Assembly: GCA_004322435.1 (NCBI GenBank)
Contig: SCTT01000387.1
Span: 1 to 33,344 of the forward strand
DNA: 33,344 nt
Reading direction: 5' to 3'
Origin: a bacterium
Lineage (GTDB): Bacteria; Elusimicrobiota; Elusimicrobia; UBA1565
Shown here: positions 16,930 to 23,946 of the stretch, one piece after another
Position numbering within the stretch: the first letter of the stretch is position 1
Layout: the number at the start of each line of letters is the position of its first letter
Program-made: the position numbers and the translations under genes
The notes under the pieces: model-generated
The model's input: the letters and a program-made list of their open reading frames with translations, nothing else
Database searches by the model: none
Told to the model about the DNA's origin: nothing

Positions 16930-17991
16930 TTGGCGGTCCTTTCGTGGACGCCGTCCCGGGCGCTCGGCCTGCCGCTGGCCGCGCTGGCGGCGGCCGTCCC
17001 GGCCTTCTACGCCATGCGCTCGCCGGGCGGGGTGCTGCTGCAGGAGCCGAAGACGGCCGTCCACCCGGCCGCTCCGGCCGCCGCGATGGGCCTCCCGGTC
17101 GCGGCGCTCGCGCCGGCGGGGACCGCGCCGACGGCGGGTCCCGACAGCTCGGACCCCTTCAAGGCCTCTTTCGACGCGATGACGGCGGAGCTCCAGCGCA
17201 CCGCCTCCTCCTCGCGCTGGCGCACGGCCCTGTACGTCAAGGACCTCCAGCGCGGCTACGAGTGGACCTACCACGCCGAGGACCTCTTCCCGGCGGCCAG
17301 CCTCATCAAGCTGCCCATCATGGTGGGCGTCTTCGAGAAGATCCAGCGCGGCCAGCTCTCGCTCTACTCCAAGCTCAAGCTCCGGCGCACGACGCGCATG
17401 GGCGGCTCGGGCAGCCTCAAGTGGCAGCGCGACGGCACGCAGTACACCGTGCGCTACCTCCTCGAGAAGCTCATCAAGGAGTCGGACAACACCGCGATGC
17501 TCTTGCTCCTCGACGAGGTCGGCATCGGGTTCTTGCAGCAGTACTTCCCGCAGATGGGCCTCGTCTATACCGAGATCAACTCGGACGGGCTGCGCCTGGA
17601 CTCGGGCGGGGTGCGCGCCGAGAACTACACCACCGCCCGCGAGATGGGCGCGGTCCTCGAGCGCATCTACCGCGGCGAGCTCGTCAACGGCTTCGCCTCG
17701 GAGCTGATGCTCGATATCCTCAAGAGAAAGCGCGCCCGCTCGCGCCTGGCCAAGTACCTGCCCCCGGGCTGGCAGATCGCGCATAAGACGGGCCTCCTGC
17801 GCCGCTCCTGCCATGACGCCAGCATCGTCTTCTCCCCCAACGGCGACTACGTGCTCGTGGTCCTGACCGGGCGCGTGGACAGCTACCCCGCCGCCAAGGA
17901 CTTCATCGCGCGCCTCGGGAAGACCACCTACCGCACCTACCGCGGCGACGACGGCCTCTTCGCCCGGGCCGGCGCGGGCGTCGCGCGCTGA
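16930..17991 (+). CDS. Membrane-anchored class A beta-lactamase-like serine hydrolase
   Basis: About 353 residues from a TTG at 16930. The ORF track begins at another TTG inside clpC; I prefer the later one because GGGGGA lies just upstream and the clpC overlap disappears, but the start is uncertain. An N-terminal hydrophobic segment (ALGLPLAALAAAVPAFYA) anchors or exports it, followed by an Ala/Pro linker. The catalytic domain shows the three penicillin-recognising motifs: SLIK (SxxK, 124-127), SDN (185-187) and HKTG (KTG, 286-288). It may be a beta-lactamase or a peptidoglycan-acting enzyme; the Glu166 region of true class A enzymes is not obvious to me. The next gene overlaps its stop (TGATG). 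Confidence 0.85.
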   Translation: MAVLSWTPSRALGLPLAALAAAVPAFYAMRSPGGVLLQEPKTAVHPAAPAAAMGLPVAALAPAGTAPTAGPDSSDPFKASFDAMTAELQRTASSSRWRTALYVKDLQRGYEWTYHAEDLFPAASLIKLPIMVGVFEKIQRGQLSLYSKLKLRRTTRMGGSGSLKWQRDGTQYTVRYLLEKLIKESDNTAMLLLLDEVGIGFLQQYFPQMGLVYTEINSDGLRLDSGGVRAENYTTAREMGAVLERIYRGELVNGFASELMLDILKRKRARSRLAKYLPPGWQIAHKTGLLRRSCHDASIVFSPNGDYVLVVLTGRVDSYPAAKDFIARLGKTTYRTYRGDDGLFARAGAGVAR

Positions 17992-18503
17992 TGCGCGCGG
18001 CCCTGCTGGCCGTCCTCCTGGCCGCCCCGGCCGCCCTGCGGGCCGCCGCCGACGCCCCCGCCGTCCAGCGCTACTTGGAAAGCCTCAAGCTCGGCGACAA
18101 AATCGAGCACGTGCGCATCGTCTATCCCCCCGTCCCGGACAAGGATTGGTCCAAGTCTCGGGAACCTTTTGGGGGGGTCGAGCGTATACGTATACAGAGG
18201 GGCCAGGCGAAGTACCTGCCCGAAGCGGTGGAGGCCATGACCTTGGGCTTCCGGCGCGGGCGCCTGGTGACTCTGGAGGTCCTGTACGGACGCGAGTTCT
18301 CGAAGAAGAAGCCGCTCGAGCGCCTGGTCTCGGATCTGTCCCTCGAGTACGGCGAGCCGCGGCGCCAAGGGGAGTCCTACTTCTGGTGGGACGACGCCAC
18401 GGTCCTCACGGCTTCCCAGACCCTCCAGCCCCACCCCTCCGGCAAGGGCGACGAGCTCCTCAGCACCCTGTCCGTCATGGACCGGGCCTACTTCCGACCC
18501 TAA
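17991..18503 (+). CDS. Small exported protein of unknown function, carries an embedded repeat element
   Basis: A 170-residue protein starting at an ATG that overlaps the previous stop, so translation is probably coupled to the serine hydrolase. Residues 1-20 are a signal peptide (MRAALLAVLLAAPAALRAAA). The remainder is a small alpha/beta-looking domain with LEVLYGREFSKKKPLERLV and a Trp-rich YFWWDD strand. I recognise no family. Bases 18160-18202 are a copy of the dispersed GGGAAC-N17-CGTA element, read through in frame as REPFGGVERIRIQRG. It lies next to DKDWSKS and probably lengthens a loop. The gene remains open despite it. Confidence 0.75.
   Translation: MRAALLAVLLAAPAALRAAADAPAVQRYLESLKLGDKIEHVRIVYPPVPDKDWSKSREPFGGVERIRIQRGQAKYLPEAVEAMTLGFRRGRLVTLEVLYGREFSKKKPLERLVSDLSLEYGEPRRQGESYFWWDDATVLTASQTLQPHPSGKGDELLSTLSVMDRAYFRP
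18160..18202 (+). repeat. Dispersed GGGAAC-N17-CGTA element, copy R4 (inside a gene)
   Basis: A 43-bp copy: GGGAAC (18160-18165), CTTTT, G7, TC, CGTA (18183-18186), then the palindrome GTATACGTATAC and AGAGGGG. The 17-base spacing matches R1-R3. It is the only copy not next to a toxin-antitoxin pair, and it is inside an open reading frame. Confidence 0.75.
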
Positions 18504-18509
18504 AAGGAA

Positions 18510-18597
18510 CCCTCACCCCGGCCCTCTCCCGCAAGCGGGAGAGGGAGTTCGACCTCATTGCCCTCTCCCGCTTGCGGGAGAGGGGAGGGTGAGGGGA
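18510..18597. repeat. Paired GC-rich palindromes B between the 170-residue gene and recA
   Basis: Two CCCTCTCCCGC/GCGGGAGAGGG hairpins (18522-18545 and 18561-18584) lie about 15 bases apart. The whole block is flanked by CCCTCACCCC and GGGTGAGGGG, so it can also fold as one large cruciform. It lies just past the previous stop and just before the recA promoter. It could act as a 3' end stabiliser or weak terminator. There is no T-run. Confidence 0.9.
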
Positions 18598-18605
18598 TTT
18601 AGGTC

Positions 18606-18633
18606 TTGCAAAGTTACTGTACATTTGTATAAT
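18606..18633 (+). promoter_or_regulatory. recA promoter
   Basis: TTGCAA (18606-18611), 16-base spacer, consensus TATAAT (18628-18633). The predicted start near 18640 leaves a leader of about 32 bases with an AGAGGGA ribosome-binding site. TACTGTACA in the spacer matches one half of a proteobacterial LexA box, but the other half is poor, so SOS control is not shown. Confidence 0.75.
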
Positions 18634-18671
18634 AGAAGGCCGTGAAGGTCGCAACGAGAGAGGGACACTTC

Positions 18672-19754
18672 ATGACAGCACACGGTGACGTGAACGGGAA
18701 GGGCAAGGCGCTGGAGCTCGCGCTCCAGCAGATCGAGAAGGCGTACGGGCGCGAGGCCATCATGCGCCTGGGCGACAAGACGGCGGCCAAGGTCGCGACC
18801 ATCTCCACGGGAGCCCTCTCTCTGGACCTGGCGCTCGGCATCGGCGGCATCCCGCGCGGGCGCATCATCGAGATCTACGGCCCCGAGTCCTCGGGCAAGA
18901 CCACGTTGGCGCTCCAGGTCGTGGCCCAGGCCCAGAAGGCCGGCGGCCAGGCCGCCTACATCGACGCCGAGCACGCGATGGACCCCGCCTACGCCAAGGC
19001 CCTGGGCGTCGACACCGACAACCTGCTCATCACCCAGCCGGACTCGGGCGAGCAGGCGCTCGAGATCACCGAGAAGCTGGTGCGCTCGGGGGCGCTCGAC
19101 ATCATCGTCGTCGACTCGGTGGCGGCGCTCGTGCCGCAGGCCGAGATCGAAGGCGAGATGGGCGACTCCCACATGGGCCTGCAGGCGCGGCTCATGAGCC
19201 AGGCGCTGCGCAAGCTCACCTCGACCATCTCGCGCACGTCGACGACGCTCATCTTCATAAACCAAATACGCCACAAGATCGGGGTGATGTTCGGCAACCC
19301 CGAGACCACGACCGGGGGACTCGCGCTCAAGTTCTACGCCTCGGTGCGCCTGGACATCCGGCGCGTCGAGAACCTCAAGCAGGGCGAGGTCATCTACGGC
19401 GCCCGCTGCCGCGTCAAGGTCGTCAAGAACAAGCTGGCCCCGCCCTACCGCCAGGCGATGTTCGACATGATCCACGGCTACGGCATCTCGAAGGAGGGCT
19501 GCCTCGTCGACATGGGCGCCGAGTCCGGCATCATCGAGAAGTCGGGTTCGTGGTTCATCTACAACGGCGAGCGCATCGGCCAGGGCCGCGAGAACGCGAA
19601 GGCGACCCTGCGCGACAACCTGGTCCTCGCCGAGGCCGTCGAGAAGGCCCTGCGCGAGAAGTTCCTCGTGGTTCCCGGCGCGGCCGGGCCGGCCGTCGAG
19701 GACGCCGCCGAAGAGGACGTCGAGCCGGTCAAGGCCGGCAAGAAGTCCAAGTAG
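18672..19754 (+). CDS. recA: RecA recombinase
   Basis: 360 residues from the ATG at 18672. The ORF track begins ten codons earlier at a GTG, but AGAGGGA is well placed for the ATG. Hallmarks are [15 protein letters not shown] at the N-terminus, Walker A GPESSGKT (70-77), [22 protein letters not shown] (Walker B), [19 protein letters not shown] (loop 2 region) and a short acidic C-terminus. It forms ATP-dependent filaments on single-stranded DNA for strand exchange and SOS signalling. A tyrosine recombinase gene follows three bases after the stop, so the two are probably cotranscribed. Confidence 0.98.
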   Translation: MTAHGDVNGKGKALELALQQIEKAYGREAIMRLGDKTAAKVATISTGALSLDLALGIGGIPRGRIIEIYGPESSGKTTLALQVVAQAQKAGGQAAYIDAEHAMDPAYAKALGVDTDNLLITQPDSGEQALEITEKLVRSGALDIIVVDSVAALVPQAEIEGEMGDSHMGLQARLMSQALRKLTSTISRTSTTLIFINQIRHKIGVMFGNPETTTGGLALKFYASVRLDIRRVENLKQGEVIYGARCRVKVVKNKLAPPYRQAMFDMIHGYGISKEGCLVDMGAESGIIEKSGSWFIYNGERIGQGRENAKATLRDNLVLAEAVEKALREKFLVVPGAAGPAVEDAAEEDVEPVKAGKKSK

Positions 19755-19757
19755 GCC

Positions 19758-20699
19758 ATGCCTGAGGAGAGCGAGGGGCGTCCCGACGAACCGGGGCGCC
19801 CCTCGCGTCCTTCCGATTCGGACTGGCTTCTCTCCGAGTTCAACCGCCACCTGGCCTTGGAGCGCGGGCTCGCCAAGAACACCGTCGCCGCGTACCTCTC
19901 GGACCTGCGCCATTTCCTGGCCTGGCTGGGCGCCCGCGACGCCCTTAAGGCCGACCCCGCGCTCTTAGACGACTACCTCTGGCACGCGAAGTCGGAGGGG
20001 GGGCTCTCCCCAGCGTCCTTGTTCCGCCGCATGGAGTCCTTGCGCTCGTTCTACCGCTTCCAGGCCGCCGAGGAGCGCATCGCCCTAGACCCCACCCGCG
20101 ACTTCCGCGCCCCGCGCCTGCCCCAGCGCCTGCCGGACGTGTTGAGCGAAGACGAGATGGAGCGCCTGCTCACCGCCCCCGACGGCGGCACCGTCCACGG
20201 CCTGCGCGCGAAGGTGATGCTCGAGCTCCTCTACGCGACCGGCATCCGCGCCTCGGAGCTGTTGGCCTTGAAGCCCGAGTACGTGAACCTGGCCGAGGGT
20301 TGGGTGCGGGTCATGGGCAAGGGCTCCAAGGAACGCCTCGTGCCCATGCACGAGCGCGCGGTGCGGGCCCTGTCGCGCTGGCTCAAAGTGCGCGAGGAGC
20401 GCTTTGGGCCCAAGTCCCACGGCCCGCAGGTCTTCTTGGGCCGCGGCGGCAAGGCCCTGTCGCGGCCCCAGCTCTGGCGCGACCTGGCGGCCCTGGCCAA
20501 GCGGGCGAATCTGGGCCGGCCCGTCCACCCGCACCTCTTCCGCCATACCTTCGCCACCCACCTCGTGCGCGGCGGGGCCGACGCCCGGAGCGTGCAGGAG
20601 ATGCTCGGCCACGCGAGCCTGCAGACGACCCAGATTTACACCCACTTGGACCGCGGGGCCTTGAAGCGCGCGCACCAGAAGCACCACCCGCGCGGTTAG
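19758..20699 (+). CDS. XerD-like tyrosine recombinase
   Basis: A 313-residue tyrosine recombinase of XerC/XerD length. The N-terminal SAM-like core-binding domain (about 22-115) includes LAKNTVAAYLSDLRHFLAWL. The catalytic domain keeps R164 (TGIRASELL), the beta-hairpin lysine in GKGSKERLVP, H259-x2-R262 (HLFRHTFATH), H285 (LGHASLQTT) and nucleophile Y294 (QIYTH). It is expected to resolve chromosome dimers at a dif site with a partner. Only one such gene is present, so XerC versus XerD versus a single-recombinase system cannot be decided; the catalytic residues lean to XerD. A disordered 20-residue N-terminal extension (EESEGRPDEPGRPSRP) is unusual. Confidence 0.92.
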   Translation: MPEESEGRPDEPGRPSRPSDSDWLLSEFNRHLALERGLAKNTVAAYLSDLRHFLAWLGARDALKADPALLDDYLWHAKSEGGLSPASLFRRMESLRSFYRFQAAEERIALDPTRDFRAPRLPQRLPDVLSEDEMERLLTAPDGGTVHGLRAKVMLELLYATGIRASELLALKPEYVNLAEGWVRVMGKGSKERLVPMHERAVRALSRWLKVREERFGPKSHGPQVFLGRGGKALSRPQLWRDLAALAKRANLGRPVHPHLFRHTFATHLVRGGADARSVQEMLGHASLQTTQIYTHLDRGALKRAHQKHHPRG

Positions 20700-20701
20700 T
20701 T

Positions 20702-20707
20702 TATACT
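20702..20707 (+). promoter_or_regulatory. -10 box of the exported 208-residue gene
   Basis: TATACT ending 7 bases before the ATG at 20715, just after the recombinase stop. No clear -35. Implies a separate, leaderless transcript for the next gene. Confidence 0.5.
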
Positions 20708-20714
20708 GTCCTTC

Positions 20715-21341
20715 ATGGACGCCCTGCTGCTCGCCGCATTGCTGGCGCTCTCGCCCGCCGCCTCCGCCGCCAAGCCCAAGGCCGCGGCCGCCGCGAAGGA
20801 AGCCCCGCCCGCCAACGACGACGAGAAGCTGGTGGACTACTTCACGAAGTCGGACACCTCCGACTTGGACCCCAAGGCCATCCCGCGCTTCATGGAGCTC
20901 GACCTCTCGAAGATGTCGCCCGGCCGCCGGGCGGCCGCCCAGGGAAAGCGGCTAGAGCTCAAGGCGCTGCGGAAGTCCATGGAGTCCAAGACCAAGCCTC
21001 CCATCCGCCGCGCGGGCCAGGACCCCCTTCAGGAGTGCGGGGTCGAGGAGGGGACGGCCCAGCAGGCCAAGGTGATGGCGACCATCGGCTTCATGCCGGT
21101 GACCCAAGACGAGGTGCAGTTCCTCGTCCAACGCACCAAGTGCACCGAGTGCGAGCTTTCCGAGGAGTTCACCTACACGCGCTTGATCGTCCCCGGCGAC
21201 AAGGCCAAGAAGATCCCCGCCGAGAAGCACATGTTCGTGCACGCGAAGGACCCGCTGATGGCGCTCGTGTCCCAATACCGCGCCGGCGGCAAGGGCGGGA
21301 CGGACTTCTTCTCCGTGGGCTTCTTCGGCGCCTGCCGTTAG
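20715..21341 (+). CDS. Exported protein of unknown function with three conserved-looking cysteines
   Basis: 208 residues with a signal peptide (MDALLLAALLALSPAASA), then a Lys/Ala linker (KPKAAAAAKEA). The middle is charged with a predicted helix LSKMSPGRRAAAQGKRLELK. Cysteines occur in LQECGVEE, in RTKCTECELSEE (CxxC) and at the last-but-one position (GACR), so disulphides or metal binding are possible after export. No family recognised. Its stop overlaps by three bases the stop of the convergent thioredoxin-fold gene. Confidence 0.75.
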   Translation: MDALLLAALLALSPAASAAKPKAAAAAKEAPPANDDEKLVDYFTKSDTSDLDPKAIPRFMELDLSKMSPGRRAAAQGKRLELKALRKSMESKTKPPIRRAGQDPLQECGVEEGTAQQAKVMATIGFMPVTQDEVQFLVQRTKCTECELSEEFTYTRLIVPGDKAKKIPAEKHMFVHAKDPLMALVSQYRAGGKGGTDFFSVGFFGACR

Positions 21342-22471
21342 CCTTCGGGCGGCGCCAGAGCCTTCCGGACGTCGGCGCGCTCCCGGAGCGGCAGACGGGG
21401 GATATCGAGGGCCGCCCGGGCCTTGAGTTCCGCGGCGAGCGCGGCCGCACCGCCCTGCTCGGCTAGCCGAATGAGGTTGGTCCAGACCGAGCCGGACGCG
21501 TCCATCCCTATGACGAGCTCGCAGACGGCCCGCGCCTCGGGCTCGCGTCCCGCGGTGAAGAGCCGCTCGAGCAGCCGGCCGGCGGCGGCGCGCAGGCGCG
21601 CGCGCTCCGCGAAGGTGTCGAAACGACCGACCGAGGGCGCCCCGGGGAGCAGGTGACGGGCGATCTGCCGCTCCAGGGCCGGGACGTCCGAAGGGTCGCC
21701 CCATCGGTATCCCACATGCCGCAGCTCGGTCAGGCGGATGTGCTCGGCATGCTTCCCTAAGAGCCGCCGGGCCGGCCCGCCTTCGGCGCCCTCGTAGACC
21801 TCGTGGATGCGCCGCCGGTCGCGCAGCGCGCAGCACAGGGAGACGAAGTCGTCGGCATCGTCGTCGTTGGCGCCCACGCCGAGCAGAAGCCGCTCTTCGG
21901 CCCGCTCGCGCAGCGACCGCAGGTAGTCGAGCGCGGGGGGATGGACCCAGCCGAGGCGGGCGACGGCCTCGGCGAAGAAATACAGGCCGACGCAGTTCGG
22001 GCAGGCGACGTTCTTGCGGGAGTCGACGGCGCGGCGCAGGGTGTCGAGCGCCTCGTCGCGCCGCCCCCGCTCGGCCAGGAGTTCGGCCAGCCGGGTCAGC
22101 TCGAAGGGGTCGTCGTGGGACGCGGCCTCGAAGGCGTCGGCGAGGATGTCCTTGCCCTCGGCGGCGGACTTGAGGATCCTCAGGGCCGCGCGCGGGTCCT
22201 CGAAGGCGTCGAGGCGCGCCAGTTCGGCGCCGCCGCGGCCGAAGACCAGGGCGCCCGGGAGTTCCTGGACGGCGTAGCGGTCGATAAGGTCCGGCTCGCG
22301 CTCGGCGTCGACCGAGACGAAGGCGGCCTCGCTTTCGAGCCAGGCGCGTACGTCCGCGTCGGCGAGGATCTCGGTCTCGAACTGACGGGACAGGATGCAG
22401 CGCGGGCGATGGAGGAAGACCACCACGACGCGCCCGCGGGCGCGGGCCAGGGCTTGCGCGACCGGATCCAT
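21338..22471 (-). CDS. Thioredoxin-fold protein without the N-terminal CXXC, with helical repeats
   Basis: 377 residues, no signal peptide. Residues about 10-100 look like a thioredoxin/DUF255-type fold (RVVVVFLHRPRC, FVSVDAEREPDLIDRYAVQELPGALVF with the cis-Pro region at 72). The active-site CXXC is reduced to a single C25 in HRPRC, so redox activity of the usual kind is unlikely. Residues about 110-375 are helical and may be TPR-like (RLAELLAERGRRDEALDTLRRA). A separate CPNC (157-160) sits between helices and could bind metal. A TATCGT hexamer lies seven bases before the ATG, again leaderless-like. Function unknown, possibly a scaffold. Confidence 0.7.
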   Translation of the reverse strand: MDPVAQALARARGRVVVVFLHRPRCILSRQFETEILADADVRAWLESEAAFVSVDAEREPDLIDRYAVQELPGALVFGRGGAELARLDAFEDPRAALRILKSAAEGKDILADAFEAASHDDPFELTRLAELLAERGRRDEALDTLRRAVDSRKNVACPNCVGLYFFAEAVARLGWVHPPALDYLRSLRERAEERLLLGVGANDDDADDFVSLCCALRDRRRIHEVYEGAEGGPARRLLGKHAEHIRLTELRHVGYRWGDPSDVPALERQIARHLLPGAPSVGRFDTFAERARLRAAAGRLLERLFTAGREPEARAVCELVIGMDASGSVWTNLIRLAEQGGAAALAAELKARAALDIPRLPLRERADVRKALAPPEG

Positions 22472-22533
22472 GCCCCAAACGATAGCCGGGCCCCGTTAAG
22501 GCTCAAGGGCCCGGCGGTAAGGCGAAGGTAAGG

Positions 22534-23877
22534 CTAGGCCTTCTCGACGACCAGGGCCCCGCCCATCCCGCCGCCCGCGCAGGCGGCGATCATGCCGAGC
22601 TTCCCGCGCGGATTCTCCTGCAGCGCGCCCAGGAGGTTCAGGAGTAGGCGCGTGCCGGTGGCGCCGAGCGGGTGTCCGAGCGCCAGCGTCCCGCCGTTGG
22701 GGTTCATCGCGCCGGCCTTGAACTTGGCCTCCCAGTCGTGCCCGAAGCGCTCCTTGCCGAGCTTGAAGATGGAGAGCACCGTCGCCGCGAAGGGCTCGTG
22801 GAGCTCGATCTGGTCTAAGTCCTCGAACTTCGCCCCGGCGTGCTTTAAGGCCACCGGAGCCGCCAGCGCGGGCGAGACGCCCATGTGCGCCGGGTCGTTG
22901 CCGTAGAAGCCCCAGCCTTTGAGCTCGGCCAAGATGGGGAGCTTCAAGGCCTTCGCGCGGGCTTCGGTCGCGACGATGACCGCCGCGGCGCCGTCCGAGC
23001 GCCCGCAGGAGTTGAACAGCGTGACCGTCGCCTTGGCGTCGTCGGCCGGGACCTTGCCGCCCATGTGCTGGGCGTTGTCGCGGTAGAAGTCCTTGATGGT
23101 GTAGCCGGGGCGGTCGAAGGCCAGCGGCGCCTTGGCGAACTTCGCCGGCTTCTCGACCAAGTCCTCGCGCAGGAAGGGGTACTCGTCGGCCTCGAGGCCC
23201 GCGTCGCCCTCTTTGACCGCGAAGACGTGGCCCTTGTAGAACCCCCGCTTCCAGCCGGCCAGCGTGCGCTTGAAGCTCTCGTGCGCGTAGGCGTCCTGCG
23301 CCTCGCGGCCCACGCCGTACATCTGGGCGGCGATCTCGGCGGTGACGGCCATGTTGATGCCGCGCACGGGGTCGGTGAGGCCCTGCTCGATGGAGTCGAC
23401 GACGGCGACGTCGGGGGAGGCGAGCACCTCGGCCCACTTCTCCTTGACCGTCGCCAAGGAGCGCAGCTCCTTGGCGGCGCGCGAGCCGGCGATGGAGTAG
23501 GGCAGGCGGCTCATCACCTCGACGCCGCCGGCCACGTAGAGCTCGCCGTCGCCGGCGAGGATGAAGCGGGCGGCCATCGCGACGGCCTCGATGGAGGAGA
23601 TGCAGTTGTTCTGCACGGTGACGGCCTGGGCCCGCTCGGGGAGGCCGGCGCGCAGGAGCGTCACGCGGGCGAGGTTCGGGGCCTGGAAGTCCTGGCCGAC
23701 CCAGCCGGCGATGAGGCCGTCGACCTCGCCCTTGGGCACGCCGACGCGGGACACGGTCTCGGTGACCGCGCGGGTCATCAGGTCGTCGGCGCGGATGCCG
23801 GCCAGCGAGCGGGCGATGTGGCCGATGGGCGTGCGCCAGCCGCCGCAGAGGACGATCTTGTGGGAGTGGGCGTTCAT
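22534..23877 (-). CDS. Thiolase (acetyl-CoA acyltransferase), FadI-like
   Basis: A 447-residue thiolase. The nucleophilic Cys is C92 in TVQNNCISS. The catalytic His is in NPNGGTLALGHPLGATG, and the second Cys is C433 in AACAGGGMG; LHEPFA supplies the oxyanion-hole region. The length and NNC form fit the longer trifunctional-type beta-subunits (FadI/FadA-like) that cleave 3-ketoacyl-CoA; the reverse condensation is also possible. A proper AGGAG lies before the ATG at 23877, unlike the leaderless genes nearby. It stands apart from the second thiolase at 30546, which is shorter and more AtoB-like. It has no obvious operon partner. Confidence 0.93.
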   Translation of the reverse strand: MNAHSHKIVLCGGWRTPIGHIARSLAGIRADDLMTRAVTETVSRVGVPKGEVDGLIAGWVGQDFQAPNLARVTLLRAGLPERAQAVTVQNNCISSIEAVAMAARFILAGDGELYVAGGVEVMSRLPYSIAGSRAAKELRSLATVKEKWAEVLASPDVAVVDSIEQGLTDPVRGINMAVTAEIAAQMYGVGREAQDAYAHESFKRTLAGWKRGFYKGHVFAVKEGDAGLEADEYPFLREDLVEKPAKFAKAPLAFDRPGYTIKDFYRDNAQHMGGKVPADDAKATVTLFNSCGRSDGAAAVIVATEARAKALKLPILAELKGWGFYGNDPAHMGVSPALAAPVALKHAGAKFEDLDQIELHEPFAATVLSIFKLGKERFGHDWEAKFKAGAMNPNGGTLALGHPLGATGTRLLLNLLGALQENPRGKLGMIAACAGGGMGGALVVEKA

Positions 23878-23946
23878 GGGAGTCTCCTGGAAGGGTGCTC
23901 CCCGATTATAGGCAACGGAAACGCCGGATGCTACCCGGCGCCGCCG

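Noticed and set aside
18612-18635. LexA/SOS box in the recA promoter
   Set aside because: TACTGTACA matches one half of the proteobacterial consensus but the second half does not, and the LexA motif of this lineage is unknown to me.
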